From an uncultured Paracoccaceae bacterium (GTDB taxonomy: Bacteria > Pseudomonadota > Alphaproteobacteria > Rhodobacterales > Rhodobacteraceae), in contig CANNFQ010000015.1 in the NCBI GenBank assembly GCA_947503925.1, forward strand, positions 42,814 through 106,813: a DNA stretch of 64,000 bases, in the 5' to 3' direction. The notes beneath the pieces are model-generated. The model worked only from the letters and a program-made list of their open reading frames with translations. It did no database searches and was not told where the DNA came from. Shown here piece after piece: positions 8,654-18,595 of the stretch. Each line of letters begins with the position of its first letter. Within the stretch, counting starts at the first letter, position 1. The translations under genes and the position numbers were made by a program.

Positions 8654-9019
8654 CTTCGTCTCTCGTGTGATTTCAGCGTGACACTAAGCCGTTTGAGCAG
8701 AAATTATCATCAAAAGATCGCTGATCGGCGATGAAATCCTTCGCATATTTTCATGTTCACGACGCTTTCCAGAGGCTGACAAGCAGCTCCACGCGATTCT
8801 GGTCCCCGCGTTTGATTGCGGAAATCGAGATGGGGTTCCAAGGGGCAACTGGTCAAGAGACGCCGTGGGATTGAATCGCGAAATCATGCGAAGCGCGAAA
8901 GCCTCAAGTTCCACACAACCGCAATCAATTTCGTCACACCCGCGTAGAAAATTGCGCTTTTTCTTCTTGAATCGCAGCTAACCTGACGAGAGCTGTTCCA
9001 ACAAGAAAAAGGAAACGAG
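8654..9019. other. 366-base intergenic region between divergent operons
   Basis: This region must hold the promoters for the leftward M20 operon and the rightward PLP-enzyme operon. On the minus strand about 31 codons at 8757-8852 read as a plausible protein C-terminus (...AIKRGDQNRVELLVSLWKAS, stop TGA at 8757-8759) after an in-frame stop, possibly a gene remnant. No riboswitch or convincing operator was recognised. Confidence 0.4.
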
Positions 9020-10492
9020 ATGACTCCAGGGCTGGAAACCACGATCACTTGCCAAGAAAGTTATGATCGCAATGTTGAAAGCTTACACAGCCTAGGCGTT
9101 GTGCTACCGCGCATTTCTGATCTGGCTGATCCTGCTGAAAAACTTGCTGGAAAAATGGCAGAGATCGCAGATGCAGCACCAGATGCACCAGATGCCCGAA
9201 ATCTGTTCCGCGTACATTGGCATAATGGAGCAGACCGCCGCAGCCTAGTTTCGGTGCCAGAGCATATCGTGCTCCCTGAAGCTCTGACAGGTGTGAAAGC
9301 AAAGATCGTGGTTGCTTTGGGCAATCGGTTTCCGATGATTAACACGCATAAAGTTCTCGCAGCCTATGGCTGTCTGATCCCGCGGTTGATGTCGGGTGCT
9401 TTCGACGCCACCCGACACCGGGCTGTCTGGCCGTCGACTGGCAACTACTGTCGCGGTGGTGTAGCCATCGCGACCTTGCTGGGCTGCCGGTCGGTCGCCG
9501 TTCTGCCCGAAGGGATGAGCAAGGAGCGGTTTGATTGGCTGAACCGTTGGTTGACAGATCCAAATGACATTTACCGCACGCCCGGCACGGAAAGTAACGT
9601 CAAAGAAATATACGATGCCTGTCACGAGTTGGAAAAAGACCCCGAGAACCTGATCCTCAACCAGTTCGGCGAGTATGGCAACTACGTCATTCACCGCGCG
9701 GTTACGGGACCGGCGCTGCAGCGCATATTCGATCACGTAAATGCAGATGGTAGCAAGACAGCGCGCGCATTTGTCTCTGCAACTGGTTCTGCTGGAACCC
9801 TTGCGGCAGGGGATCATCTGAAGCAGGCCCTTGGAACGCAAACCGGCGTGATCGAGGCGCTGGAATGCCCCACATTGCTGTATAACGGATATGGAGAGCA
9901 CAACATCCAAGGCATCGGCGACAAGCATGTCCCTCTGATCCATAACGTGATGGGGTCGGATTTTGTCATCGGGGTGTCTGATGCCAGTTGCGATGGGCTG
10001 AACCTTGTCTTCAACACATCAGCAGGCCGCGCCTATCTATCACAGCATCGGCGTCTGACCCAGGAGCAGATTGCGCAATTGAGCGATCTTGGCCTGTCGT
10101 CCATTGCAAACATCATCGGGGCGATCAAGTATGCCAAGTTCAATGAACTTGGCGCAGAAGATGTGGTGATGACGGTCGCCACAGATGGCGCGGATATGTA
10201 TCATACAGAGATGGCAATAGCCCAAGACCGGAAGTTAGACGGTCGTTTTGATGAGGTTCAAGCTGCCGAGGCATTTGGTCAACACATGCTGGGCACCGGA
10301 ATTGACCACACGCAGGAACTGGGCCGGTTTGACCGGGAACGCATCTTTAACCTTGCCTACTACACGTGGGTCGAACAGCAGGGCACGTCGCTGGAAGCTT
10401 TCGATCGCCGTCGCGACCAATCATTCTGGGACGGCTTGATGGATCTTGTGCCGGTTTGGGACAGAATGATCGATCGATTCAATGCCACCTAA
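9020..10492 (+). CDS. Fold-type II PLP-dependent enzyme of unknown specificity
   Basis: A 490-residue protein related to the cysteine synthase/tryptophan synthase beta family. The likely Schiff-base lysine is K111 in PMINTHKVLAAYG, and WPSTGNYCRGGVAIA looks like the asparagine loop over the cofactor. SATGSAGTLAAGDHLK fits the glycine-rich phosphate loop. It is longer than cysteine synthase (about 310) and does not show D-serine dehydratase motifs I would expect. GGAAACGAG precedes the ATG. It overlaps the following molybdenum reductase by 11 bases in another frame, so the two are translationally coupled and probably act on related compounds, perhaps sulfur- or N-oxide-containing amino acids (inference). 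Confidence 0.75.
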   Translation: MTPGLETTITCQESYDRNVESLHSLGVVLPRISDLADPAEKLAGKMAEIADAAPDAPDARNLFRVHWHNGADRRSLVSVPEHIVLPEALTGVKAKIVVALGNRFPMINTHKVLAAYGCLIPRLMSGAFDATRHRAVWPSTGNYCRGGVAIATLLGCRSVAVLPEGMSKERFDWLNRWLTDPNDIYRTPGTESNVKEIYDACHELEKDPENLILNQFGEYGNYVIHRAVTGPALQRIFDHVNADGSKTARAFVSATGSAGTLAAGDHLKQALGTQTGVIEALECPTLLYNGYGEHNIQGIGDKHVPLIHNVMGSDFVIGVSDASCDGLNLVFNTSAGRAYLSQHRRLTQEQIAQLSDLGLSSIANIIGAIKYAKFNELGAEDVVMTVATDGADMYHTEMAIAQDRKLDGRFDEVQAAEAFGQHMLGTGIDHTQELGRFDRERIFNLAYYTWVEQQGTSLEAFDRRRDQSFWDGLMDLVPVWDRMIDRFNAT

Positions 10493-12818
10493 AACGCCCA
10501 TCAAAGATATGCCCCTGACGGCCGCGCATTGGGGCGTCTACCGGGCTGAGGTGAAGGAAGGCAAGCTTTGCGCTCTCCACCCGTTTGAGCATGATCCCAA
10601 TCCGTCTCCGATCGCCAATGGTTATCTTGGCGTGTTGGATGATCCCTTGCGCATTGATGCACCCATGGTGCGCAAAAGCTGGCTTGAAAACGGGCCGGGC
10701 AGCGCGACCCACAAGCGGGGCCAAGAAGCGTTTGTTCAGGTCACCTGGGATGAGGCCGAGACGCTCGTCGCCGATGAGTTAAGCCGCGTCAAATCATTGC
10801 ATGGAAATGAAGCGATCTATGGCGGCTCGTACGGTTGGTCCGGTGCGGGGCGGTTTCATCATGCGCAAAGCCAGCTGCACAGATTTCTCAATTGCATTGG
10901 TGGGTACACGAAGTCGGTGAACACATATTCCCTCGCGGCCGGCGAGGTGATTCTGTCGCACATTCTGGGCGATCCATCGACGTTCATTCACAATCCACCT
11001 AGTTGGAAATCAATCATTGAAAGCGGTGAATTGTTAGTGGCCTTCGGAGGAATGCCGCTGCGCAATAGTCAAATCAGTTCCGGTGGAACCGGCGCACATC
11101 GTGCTCAAACAGCACTTTCAGAGGCCAAGAACAACGGCGTCTCTTTCGTCAATATCTCGCCCATCCGCAGTGATGTGGCCGCCGATCTGAACGCGCAATG
11201 GATCGCCGCGCGGCCGGGCAGCGATGTCGCGATCATGTTGGCCATTGCTCATGAACTGCTGTTGAACCGTTGGCATGATCGGGCCTTTCTGGACCGATAT
11301 ACTACGGGATTTGATACCTTTGCCCGATACGTGACGGGTCAATCGGACGGGGTCGTGAAATCTGTTGCTTGGGCGGCTGAGATCGCGCAAGTCCCGGCGC
11401 AAGTGATCAAAGACTTGGCCGGACGTATGGCGCGGTCGCGCACGCTGATATCCGTGAGCTGGTCATTGACCCGCCAGGAGAATGGTGAACAACCGTTCTG
11501 GATGGCGACAACGCTGGCCGCGATGTTGGGTCAGATCGGGTTGCCCGGCGCGGGCATCGCCTTTGGCTATTGCGCTGCCAATTCCATCGGCATGGAACGC
11601 AGGTCCGTGAAATTCGCCTCGCTTCCTCAGGGCAGCAACCCAGTCAGGACATTCATTCCCGTTGCCCGGATTAGTGATATGTTGCTAAATCCCGGCGGCA
11701 CATTCCGTTTCAACGGTCAGACGCACAAATATCCCGACATCAAACTCGTCTACTGGGCAGGTGGAAATCCGTTTCATCATCATCAGGATCTGACGAAGCT
11801 GGAACGGGCCTGGCAGAAGCCCGATACAATCATTGCCCACGAATGGTGCTGGAACGCACTGGCCAAACGGGCTGATATTGTCCTGCCATGCACGACGCAG
11901 CTTGAACGTCGCGACCTTATGATGACTCCACGGGATCCCTATATCATCGCGATGGAGGCCGTCGTTCCGCCCCATGCGCAGGCGCGGGACGACTATAATA
12001 TCTTGTCTCGCATCGCCCGCCGCTTCGGTGTTGAACAGGCCTTTACAGAAGGTCGAAGCGGCGATGACTGGCTGCGTTGGCTCTATGATGAAAGCCGAGC
12101 GAAGGCTGCGACATTTGACATCACGCTGCCCGACTATGCGGAATTTACCACCAAGGGATGGCACTATATCGACCCGATCCAAACAGGCAGCGGTGCCTTG
12201 GCCGAATATCGCAAAGCGCCTAAGGCAGCACCGCTCAATACGCCATCCCGGCGGATCGAGATTTGCAGCAAGACAATCATGGGACTGGGCTGCAGGGATG
12301 TTCTGCAGCATCCCGCGTGGCACCCACCGACCGAGTGGCTTGGGAATACGGCTGGTCGGCATGTCTTTCACTTGATTTCAGGGCAACCGGCGGACAAGCT
12401 GCATTCTCAATTGGATCATGGACCCGAAAGCAGGGCAACCAAGGCCGGGGGGCGGACCCCGGTTGATCTCAATCCGTCGGACGCAAAGGTGCGCGGGATT
12501 GCCGATGGTGATCTGCTTCGGGTGTTTAATGATCGCGGCGCGTGTTTGGCACTTGCACGCCTTGACGATTCCGTAGCGCGAGGCTGTGTGGTAATGAGCA
12601 CCGGGGCATGGCTTGACGCCGAACGGCAGGCAGATGGAACCCTGATGTGCCGCAACGGCAACCCCAATACATTGACCCGCGACCAAGGCACTTCAGAACT
12701 GGCGCAGGGGCCCACCGCGCACAGCTGCCTGGTTGGTATCGAGAGTTTCTTCGACCGAACAGGACCATCTAAAGCCTACACACCGCCTGAAATTGAACGG
12801 GGTGCGGGAGCCAACTAG
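10482..12818 (+). CDS. Molybdopterin oxidoreductase, BisC/TorA (DMSO reductase) family
   Basis: A 778-residue bis-MGD molybdenum enzyme. The serine that ligates molybdenum in this subfamily is visible as S116 in YGGSYGWSGAGRFHHAQ, followed by HRFLNCIGGY. The C-terminal MGD-binding domain (about residues 625-760) includes HLISGQPADKLHSQLD and VDLNPSDA. There is no twin-arginine signal and no N-terminal iron-sulfur cysteine motif, so it should be a soluble cytoplasmic reductase like biotin sulfoxide reductase (BisC) rather than periplasmic TorA/DorA. Substrates in the family are S- and N-oxides (biotin or methionine sulfoxide, TMAO). Its start lies inside the upstream PLP-enzyme gene. It ends 62 bases before the convergent ureG. 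Confidence 0.83.
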   Translation: MPPKTPIKDMPLTAAHWGVYRAEVKEGKLCALHPFEHDPNPSPIANGYLGVLDDPLRIDAPMVRKSWLENGPGSATHKRGQEAFVQVTWDEAETLVADELSRVKSLHGNEAIYGGSYGWSGAGRFHHAQSQLHRFLNCIGGYTKSVNTYSLAAGEVILSHILGDPSTFIHNPPSWKSIIESGELLVAFGGMPLRNSQISSGGTGAHRAQTALSEAKNNGVSFVNISPIRSDVAADLNAQWIAARPGSDVAIMLAIAHELLLNRWHDRAFLDRYTTGFDTFARYVTGQSDGVVKSVAWAAEIAQVPAQVIKDLAGRMARSRTLISVSWSLTRQENGEQPFWMATTLAAMLGQIGLPGAGIAFGYCAANSIGMERRSVKFASLPQGSNPVRTFIPVARISDMLLNPGGTFRFNGQTHKYPDIKLVYWAGGNPFHHHQDLTKLERAWQKPDTIIAHEWCWNALAKRADIVLPCTTQLERRDLMMTPRDPYIIAMEAVVPPHAQARDDYNILSRIARRFGVEQAFTEGRSGDDWLRWLYDESRAKAATFDITLPDYAEFTTKGWHYIDPIQTGSGALAEYRKAPKAAPLNTPSRRIEICSKTIMGLGCRDVLQHPAWHPPTEWLGNTAGRHVFHLISGQPADKLHSQLDHGPESRATKAGGRTPVDLNPSDAKVRGIADGDLLRVFNDRGACLALARLDDSVARGCVVMSTGAWLDAERQADGTLMCRNGNPNTLTRDQGTSELAQGPTAHSCLVGIESFFDRTGPSKAYTPPEIERGAGAN

Positions 12819-12880
12819 TCTGATACGCCGAACCGGACATGCGCGGCGTTACCGAGAAACCGAAAACGGGCTCTTTGTGG

Positions 12881-13504
12881 TCACTGACCCCTCGCCAGTC
12901 CCTCGCATTGCTGGATGAAGCGTGTGATGTCTTCGCATCCTTCCCCGTGCCGTAGGGCTGCGAATGTGTAGGGGCGTCCTGCGCGCATGCGGTCGCAATC
13001 TCTCTGCATCACCTCCAGCGATGCCCCGACATGGGGAGCGAGGTCGGTTTTGTTGATCACCAGCAGGTCTGACCGTGTGATCGCGGGGCCACCTTTGCGT
13101 GGGATTTCCTCGCCTGCTGCCACGTCGATCACATAGATTGTCAGGTCCGCCAGTTCGGGGCTGAAGGTCGCCGACAGGTTGTCCCCCCCGCTTTCGATCA
13201 GCACCAGATCAAGGTCCGCGTGCCGCGCCTGCATTTCGGCCACTGCGGCCAGATTGATCGATGCGTCCTCCCGAATGGCCGTATGCGGGCAGCCCCCGGT
13301 TTCGACCCCGATGATCCGGTCCTGCGGCAGGATCTGCATCCGCATCAGCGCCTCTGCATCCTCTTGCGTATAGATGTCATTGGTGATCACCCCCATGGAA
13401 CAGACCGGGTGCAGCGCCCGCGCCAATGCTGCTGTCAGCGTTGTCTTGCCCGCCCCGACAGGCCCGCCAATGCCGACCCGCAAAGGTCCGTTCAGTTGCG
13501 TCAT
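12881..13504 (-). CDS. ureG: Urease accessory GTPase UreG
   Basis: A 207-residue SIMIBI GTPase that drives nickel insertion into urease. The P-loop [11 protein letters not shown] lies at about residues 13-23, the metal-binding CPH motif in [15 protein letters not shown] at about 75, the G3 ESGGDNL and the G4 NKTDL. It works with UreE, UreF and UreD(H). It is the last gene of ureDABCEFG; its ATG overlaps the ureF stop as ATGA (13504-13501). Confidence 0.97.
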   Translation of the reverse strand: MTQLNGPLRVGIGGPVGAGKTTLTAALARALHPVCSMGVITNDIYTQEDAEALMRMQILPQDRIIGVETGGCPHTAIREDASINLAAVAEMQARHADLDLVLIESGGDNLSATFSPELADLTIYVIDVAAGEEIPRKGGPAITRSDLLVINKTDLAPHVGASLEVMQRDCDRMRAGRPYTFAALRHGEGCEDITRFIQQCEGLARGQ

Positions 13505-14148
13505 GATTGGAAAATCCTTGGTTGCTGTGTTTCGTGATGCATGGCCGCAATGTCGGATAGGAAGGCGGTGCTGTGCAGATCATTCAGTGTGCTGCCTTGC
13601 GTTTGCGTGGCCACGTCGGTGCAAAGCGGTGTCAGGCTGGTCAGGATCCCCTGCCCTTCGGTCTGGCCCAGCGCCATCAGCCGTTGCGCCGCCGCAATCA
13701 GGTTGCTGATCATTGCCTGCAGATAGATGGCCGCTGTCAGATCAACATCGATCTTAAGCCGCGCTGCGGCAGCACCGACGGCGACCGGATAGATGCAGGC
13801 ACTGTCCTTTCCACCCCAGATCGCGGCGGTGGTTTTGCTAAAGGCCCTCCCCTGCGCCGCAGCCTCAAGCCGCCGTTCGACGCAGGCGGCGATGGCAAAC
13901 CCGGTGTCGTTGATCGTCAGCAGGGTTGCGGCATCCCGACTGGCATGGGCTGCCCGCAACAGGATGCAATCGTTGCGCCCGCTGCCATGTTGCAGGATGT
14001 CGTGCAGCCATTCCTGCAATGCATCGCCGGTTGCGATGTGGCCGCGTTGAATGGCGGCCTCCAGCCCATGCGAGTACGCGAAAGCCCCCACCGGATAGGC
14101 CGGTGACAGCCATTGCGTGAGCGTCAGGATCGCCTGACTAGTGACCAT
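13501..14148 (-). CDS. ureF: Urease accessory protein UreF
   Basis: A 215-residue all-helical accessory protein that bridges UreD and UreG in the urease activation complex. [19 protein letters not shown] near the N-terminus is the conserved UreF signature. I use the ATG at 14148, which overlaps the end of ureE by 11 bases; an upstream ATG at 14193 would add 15 basic residues unlike the family and lies deep inside ureE. It overlaps ureG by 4 bases. Confidence 0.95.
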   Translation of the reverse strand: MVTSQAILTLTQWLSPAYPVGAFAYSHGLEAAIQRGHIATGDALQEWLHDILQHGSGRNDCILLRAAHASRDAATLLTINDTGFAIAACVERRLEAAAQGRAFSKTTAAIWGGKDSACIYPVAVGAAAARLKIDVDLTAAIYLQAMISNLIAAAQRLMALGQTEGQGILTSLTPLCTDVATQTQGSTLNDLHSTAFLSDIAAMHHETQQPRIFQS

Positions 14149-14605
14149 GCGCCGTCGCCACATGTTCGTGCGCGTGGGTGCGTCCATGCCCATATGCCCC
14201 GCCTTCGGGGGTGAAGGGGGCCATAACGGGCCGGATCGTCGCGCCCAGATGCTCCAGCATATGCCCGATGACCTTGTCGCGCTGGATGAGCAGCCGCGCC
14301 TCTTCGATCTGGCAGGGCGTGTGGCGGTTGCCGATATGCCAGGCCAGGCGGGTCAGGTCGCCGGTGATTTCGTATAGTTCTTCGTCAGCCGCGATGATTT
14401 CGATCAGCCGCCCGTCCGTCAGCAGGAAAGCGTCGCGGTTATTGAGCGAGGTCGTCTGTGCCAGATCGACCAACAGGCTGTCATTATGGACCGTCTGGAT
14501 CACCTTGCGCCGCAAAAACCGGTCGTCATAGGTCATCACACACAGTTCGAAACTGCCTGACCAATCGCCTGCCCGGCGGATATCCTGTGCGATGTAATCG
14601 GGCAT
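14138..14605 (-). CDS. ureE: Urease accessory nickel chaperone UreE
   Basis: A 155-residue nickel metallochaperone. The N-terminal peptide-binding domain (about 1-70) is followed by a metal-binding domain with WHIGNRHTPCQIEE and HMLEHLGA around residue 110. The last 20 residues are His-rich ([16 protein letters not shown]), a nickel-storage tail. The start overlaps the ureC stop by one base (TGATG). No nickel permease gene lies nearby. Confidence 0.96.
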   Translation of the reverse strand: MPDYIAQDIRRAGDWSGSFELCVMTYDDRFLRRKVIQTVHNDSLLVDLAQTTSLNNRDAFLLTDGRLIEIIAADEELYEITGDLTRLAWHIGNRHTPCQIEEARLLIQRDKVIGHMLEHLGATIRPVMAPFTPEGGAYGHGRTHAHEHVATAHGH

Positions 14606-16314
14606 CAGAACATGAAATAGCGTTGGGCCATCGGCAGCACCTCTGCCGGGGTGCAGGTGAGCAGTTCGCCATCCGCCCGCACCTCATAGGTTTCGGGGTG
14701 GACTTCGATTTGCGGCGTCTGGTCGTTCAGGATCATGTTGGCCTTGCTGATATTGCGGGTGTTTTCGACGGCCACGGTTTGCTTGGCCAGCCCCAGCGCA
14801 TCCCGCAGCCCCGTCGCTTGTGCCGCGCCGGAGATGAAGCTGACCGATGACGCGGTCAGCGAACCGCCCAGCGCGCCGAACATGGGCCTTGTATAGACCG
14901 GCTGCGGCGTTGGGATGGATGCGTTCGGGTCGCCCATCTGGGCCACGGCAATGCTACCGCCCATCAGGATCATGTCCGGTTTGACCCCGAAGAAAGCGGG
15001 CGACCATAGCACCAGATCGGCCCGTTTGCCGGGGGTGATATCGCCCAGCACATGGGAAACCCCCTGCGCAATGGCCGGGTTGATCGTGTATTTGGCGATG
15101 TAGCGGCGCACCCGCACGTTATCATTGTCGCCGGTTTCGTCGGCCAGCCGCCCGCGCTGTTTCTTCATCTTGTCGGCGGTCTGCCATGTGCGGATCAGCA
15201 CCTCGCCCACCCGGCCCATGGCCTGACTGTCAGAGGCGATGATCGAAAACGCGCCCATGTCATGCAGGATGTCCTCTGCCGCGATGGTTTCGCGCCTGAT
15301 CCGGCTTTCGGCAAAGGCGATGTCTTCGGGGATGGATTTGTCGAGGTGATGACAGACCATCAGCATATCGAGATGTTCTTCCAGCGTGTTCACCGTGAAG
15401 GGCCGCGTCGGGTTGGTCGAGGAGGGCAGCACATTGGCGTCGCCGCAGATCTTGATGATATCGGGGGCGTGCCCGCCCCCTGCCCCTTCGGTATGGAAGG
15501 CGTGGATCGTCCGGCCCTTCATCGCCGCAACCGTATGTTCCACAAACCCGCTTTCATTCAGCGTATCGGTATGGATCATCACCTGCACATCCATGTCGTC
15601 GGCCACCGACAGGCAGCAATCGATCGCAGCAGGGGTTGTTCCCCAGTCTTCATGCAGTTTCAGTGCGCAGGCGCCACCATTGACCATTTCGACCAAGGCG
15701 GCGGGCTGGCTGGCATTGCCCTTGCCCGAGAGGCCGATATTCATTGGAATGCCGTCAAAGGATTGCAGCATCCGCCCGATATGCCACGGCCCCGGTGTGC
15801 AGGTGGTCGCCAGCGTCCCATGCGCAGGCCCGGTTCCGCCGCCAAAGCAGGTCGTGACGCCGGAATGCAGGCTGTTTTCCATCTGTTGCGGGCAGATGAA
15901 GTGGATATGGCTGTCCATGCCGCCAGCGGTCAGGATGCGGCCCTCGCCTGCGATTACTTCGGTTCCCGGTCCGATGATAATATCGACGCCCGGCTGGGTG
16001 TCAGGGTTGCCCGCCTTGCCGATGGCGTGGATCAGCCCGTCTTTCAATGCGACATCGGCCTTGTAGATGCCGGAATGATCGACGATCAGCGCGTTTGTGA
16101 TGACCGTATCTACGGCGCCATCGGCGCGGGTGACCTGAGACTGGCCCATCCCGTCGCGGATCACCTTGCCGCCACCGAATTTGACCTCTTCGCCATAGGT
16201 GGTCAGGTCGCGCTCCACCTCGATGATCAGGTCGGTATCGGCGAGCCGTAGTTTATCGCCCGTGGTGGGGCCGTACATGGCGGCGTAGTTTTGGCGCGAG
16301 ATTTCGACAGCCAT
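14605..16314 (-). CDS. ureC: Urease subunit alpha
   Basis: The 569-residue catalytic subunit of urease, which hydrolyses urea to ammonia and carbamate at a dinuclear nickel site. Visible active-site features are the HIHFICPQQ ligand pair, the carbamylated lysine in [12 protein letters not shown], His in [13 protein letters not shown] and [12 protein letters not shown], the flap His in MVCHHLDKS, and the Asp ligand in [11 protein letters not shown]. The length equals the family norm (about 567-570). It directly abuts ureB (TGA then ATG). Confidence 0.98.
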   Translation of the reverse strand: MAVEISRQNYAAMYGPTTGDKLRLADTDLIIEVERDLTTYGEEVKFGGGKVIRDGMGQSQVTRADGAVDTVITNALIVDHSGIYKADVALKDGLIHAIGKAGNPDTQPGVDIIIGPGTEVIAGEGRILTAGGMDSHIHFICPQQMENSLHSGVTTCFGGGTGPAHGTLATTCTPGPWHIGRMLQSFDGIPMNIGLSGKGNASQPAALVEMVNGGACALKLHEDWGTTPAAIDCCLSVADDMDVQVMIHTDTLNESGFVEHTVAAMKGRTIHAFHTEGAGGGHAPDIIKICGDANVLPSSTNPTRPFTVNTLEEHLDMLMVCHHLDKSIPEDIAFAESRIRRETIAAEDILHDMGAFSIIASDSQAMGRVGEVLIRTWQTADKMKKQRGRLADETGDNDNVRVRRYIAKYTINPAIAQGVSHVLGDITPGKRADLVLWSPAFFGVKPDMILMGGSIAVAQMGDPNASIPTPQPVYTRPMFGALGGSLTASSVSFISGAAQATGLRDALGLAKQTVAVENTRNISKANMILNDQTPQIEVHPETYEVRADGELLTCTPAEVLPMAQRYFMF

Positions 16315-16620
16315 TCAAAGTGTCCCCATGATCTGTTGGTTAAAGCCATAGACTCGGCGACGGCCCCCGATGGGGATGAGTTGGACATCCCGGCGTTGGC
16401 CGGGCTCGAACCGCACGGCTGTACCAGCGGCGATGTCCAGCCGCATGCCGCGTGCGGCGTCGCGGTCGAAATCCAGCGCTGGGTTGGTTTCGGCAAAGTG
16501 ATAATGGCTGCCCACTTGCACGGGTCGGTCGCCGGTATTGGCGACCATCAGCGTGATCGCGTCACGGTCGGCATTCAGGGTGATATCGCCTGCGGCGGGC
16601 GTGATCTCTCCGGGGATCAT
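16315..16620 (-). CDS. ureB: Urease subunit beta
   Basis: The 101-residue beta subunit, a separate polypeptide as in most proteobacteria. It begins MIPGEI, and the conserved core [19 protein letters not shown] and [14 protein letters not shown] is present. It assembles with UreA and UreC into the (ABC)3 trimer. It lies 7 bases after ureA and abuts ureC. Confidence 0.97.
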   Translation of the reverse strand: MIPGEITPAAGDITLNADRDAITLMVANTGDRPVQVGSHYHFAETNPALDFDRDAARGMRLDIAAGTAVRFEPGQRRDVQLIPIGGRRRVYGFNQQIMGTL

Positions 16621-16627
16621 ATAGCAC

Positions 16628-16930
16628 CTACCTTATCGGGTTGTGGACGGTGACGAGTTTGGTCCCGTCGGGGAATGTCGCCTCGACCTGGACCTCGTGG
16701 ATCATCTCGGCGATGCCATCCATGCATTGGTCGCGGGTGATGACCTGCCCGCCTGCCTGCATCATATCGGCGACGGATCGCCCGTCGCGTGCGCCTTCAA
16801 CAACCGCGTCGGTGATCAGCGCTATTACCTCCGGATGGTTGAGCTTCACGCCACGATCCAGTCGTTTGCGCGCCACCTCTGCCGCCATGGCGATCAGCAA
16901 TTTGTCTTTTTCGCGGGGTGTCAGTTGCAT
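16628..16930 (-). CDS. ureA: Urease subunit gamma
   Basis: The 100-residue gamma subunit. The sequence [24 protein letters not shown] and the C-terminal [15 protein letters not shown] are classic. Its ribosome-binding site (GGAGG) lies inside the last codons of ureD, 3 bases separating the genes, so translation is coupled. Confidence 0.97.
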   Translation of the reverse strand: MQLTPREKDKLLIAMAAEVARKRLDRGVKLNHPEVIALITDAVVEGARDGRSVADMMQAGGQVITRDQCMDGIAEMIHEVQVEATFPDGTKLVTVHNPIR

Positions 16931-16933
16931 GGT

Positions 16934-17800
16934 TCATAACCTCCATGACGTGGGAAGGGCGTTATCGGTGAGCCGGTCGAGGATCGGCAGAAGCGCGCGA
17001 CGCAATTCATAGCCATCCGCCGCCAATTGCCGCATCACCAGCGTATCGTCAGCGATCAGGCTCGCCCCGGCAGTGTCGGGCAAAGCCGCCCGGATTGGCG
17101 CAAGCTGGGCGGCGGCATCGGGACGAACGAGGACAAGGCTGGCCATGGCCCCCGCCCCGTTTGCAATGGCATTGCGCGCCAGATGGGCCGTTGCATCGCC
17201 GCGCAGATGGACAGCATCGATATAGAGCGGTTTGCCCGCGCGGGTGATCGTGATCCTGTCTTGAAAATTGATATGGCGCAGTGCCTCACCCATCGCCACC
17301 CGTCCAAAAATCACAGGTTCCACCATCAAAAGCCGGGCCTCTGCGGCGAGGTTGATCGCCAGTCTGCGGCGCAGGGCGCTGCGTTCGAACAGGATCAGCT
17401 CTTGCGGCAACCAATGCAGCTGAGCGTCCGACTGCACGTCAATATCCGTTTGAACACGTCCTGCCGTGCCCGGCTGGGCCTGATAGGCCCGTTCGGCAGC
17501 TTGTGTGGTGACCGTCAGCGTTGCACCGCGCTGCACATCAAAATCTGCCGCGAAGTAATCACCCCCGGTGATGCCCCCCGCCGTGTTCACTAAAACGGTT
17601 TCGATATCGGCGCGAAAGGTCCGGGGGAAGACCAGTTTCAACGACCCCGATTGCCGCAGATCGCCGATCCGCGTTTGCCCCGCCTTGCCCGGACGGACGG
17701 ACAGCACCGCCGTCCCGATGGCGCGCGGCTGGATGGCGCAGGCCTCTTGCGCGGTTATGGTGGTGGTCAGGTTGATTGCGGACTCCGCTGCGATGTTCAT
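16934..17800 (-). CDS. ureD: Urease accessory protein UreD (UreH)
   Basis: A 288-residue accessory protein that binds apo-urease and forms the nickel path with UreF and UreG. Conserved segments are LVNTAGGITGGDYF (about residues 70-83), LHWLPQELILFERS and GRVAMGE. It is the promoter-proximal gene of the operon. The upstream 181 bases separate it from a divergent XRE-cupin regulator and contain an inverted repeat that could serve control. No signal peptide is present, as expected. Confidence 0.95.
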   Translation of the reverse strand: MNIAAESAINLTTTITAQEACAIQPRAIGTAVLSVRPGKAGQTRIGDLRQSGSLKLVFPRTFRADIETVLVNTAGGITGGDYFAADFDVQRGATLTVTTQAAERAYQAQPGTAGRVQTDIDVQSDAQLHWLPQELILFERSALRRRLAINLAAEARLLMVEPVIFGRVAMGEALRHINFQDRITITRAGKPLYIDAVHLRGDATAHLARNAIANGAGAMASLVLVRPDAAAQLAPIRAALPDTAGASLIADDTLVMRQLAADGYELRRALLPILDRLTDNALPTSWRL

Positions 17801-17843
17801 CTGCCCTCTTTTCGACCACAGCGCGTGGGAAAGTGGCAGTATT

Positions 17844-17865
17844 CGGACTGGTCATTTCCAGTCCG
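17844..17865. promoter_or_regulatory. operator-like inverted repeat between ureD and the XRE-cupin gene
   Basis: CGGACTGG at 17844-17851 and CCAGTCCG at 17858-17865 form a perfect 8-6-8 dyad. It lies 44 bases upstream of ureD and 117 bases upstream of the regulator gene. There is no T-run on either side, so a protein-binding site is more likely than a terminator. Which regulator binds is unknown. Confidence 0.5.
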
Positions 17866-17981
17866 GTCGTTGTTCTGCCCGGTTTTTGTGCGCTCGCTGG
17901 CTGGCCCGCCCAAAATTAGGGCGATCTTGCAGGGATCCGGTTTCTGCTTGTATTCAGAGCAGAGGCGCCTAGTTTTCCGCT

Positions 17982-18560
17982 ATGATGGAAAATGCCGATG
18001 ATGTGTTGAATGTACTGCCCGCCCGCCTGCGTGACGCCCGCAAGGCGCAGGGCCTGTCGCTGGAGGCTGTGGCCAATCTGAGCGGTGTCTCCCGCTCCAT
18101 GGTGAGTCAGATCGAACGTGGCGAAAGCAGCCCAACCATCGCCACCCTATGGAACCTGACCCGTGCCTTGCGCGTCGATTTCGCGGGGCTGCTGGAACAG
18201 CGCACAGATGGCGACCGCATTGATGTCTTGTCCGCATCCGACGTGCCCAGCATCGACAACATGGGAAAAGGCTGCCGCATCCTGATCCTGTCCCCCCCGG
18301 AAGAGGCTGGCGGGCACGAGGTTTATGATATCCGCATTGCGGCTGGTGGCGCGCTGGACAGCCAGCCCCATGCCAGAGGTGCGCTGGAACAGTTGACCGT
18401 GCTGGAAGGTCGGGTGCAGGTGCAGTCGGGCAATGCCACAACGGAAATCGCGACCGGCGATACCGCCCGCTATGCCGCCGATGTGCCGCATGCGATTACA
18501 GCTCTGGACGGTCCCGCCCGCGTTTTCCTGATCGTCAAGGCGAGTGCCAATGCGTCTTAA
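17982..18560 (+). CDS. XRE family regulator with C-terminal cupin domain
   Basis: A 192-residue regulator. The helix-turn-helix covers about residues 14-68 (LSLEAVANLSGVSRSMVSQ, then IERGESSPTIATLW). The cupin sensor domain is at about 115-190 (LEQLTVLEGRVQVQ, then the PHAITALDGPARVF segment). Family members such as SutR and PuuR sense small metabolites. It sits 86 bases upstream of kbl-tdh on the same strand and is divergent from ureD. Control of the threonine genes is the simplest inference; control of urease is possible. Confidence 0.88.
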   Translation: MMENADDVLNVLPARLRDARKAQGLSLEAVANLSGVSRSMVSQIERGESSPTIATLWNLTRALRVDFAGLLEQRTDGDRIDVLSASDVPSIDNMGKGCRILILSPPEEAGGHEVYDIRIAAGGALDSQPHARGALEQLTVLEGRVQVQSGNATTEIATGDTARYAADVPHAITALDGPARVFLIVKASANAS

Positions 18561-18595
18561 CGGACATTTGTACGATTTACTGGAAATCCTGTATT

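Noticed and set aside
9020..10492. D-serine dehydratase (DsdA)
   Set aside because: Length and fold type fit roughly, but the lysine and loop contexts do not match DsdA motifs I know, so I keep it as an unassigned PLP enzyme.
11685..12371. 228-codon frame antisense to the molybdenum reductase
   Set aside because: No family features and full overlap with a well-supported gene.
15052..16251. 399-codon open frame antisense to ureC
   Set aside because: It mirrors the urease alpha gene in a GC-rich region; composition is His/Gly/Asp-rich noise and matches no family.
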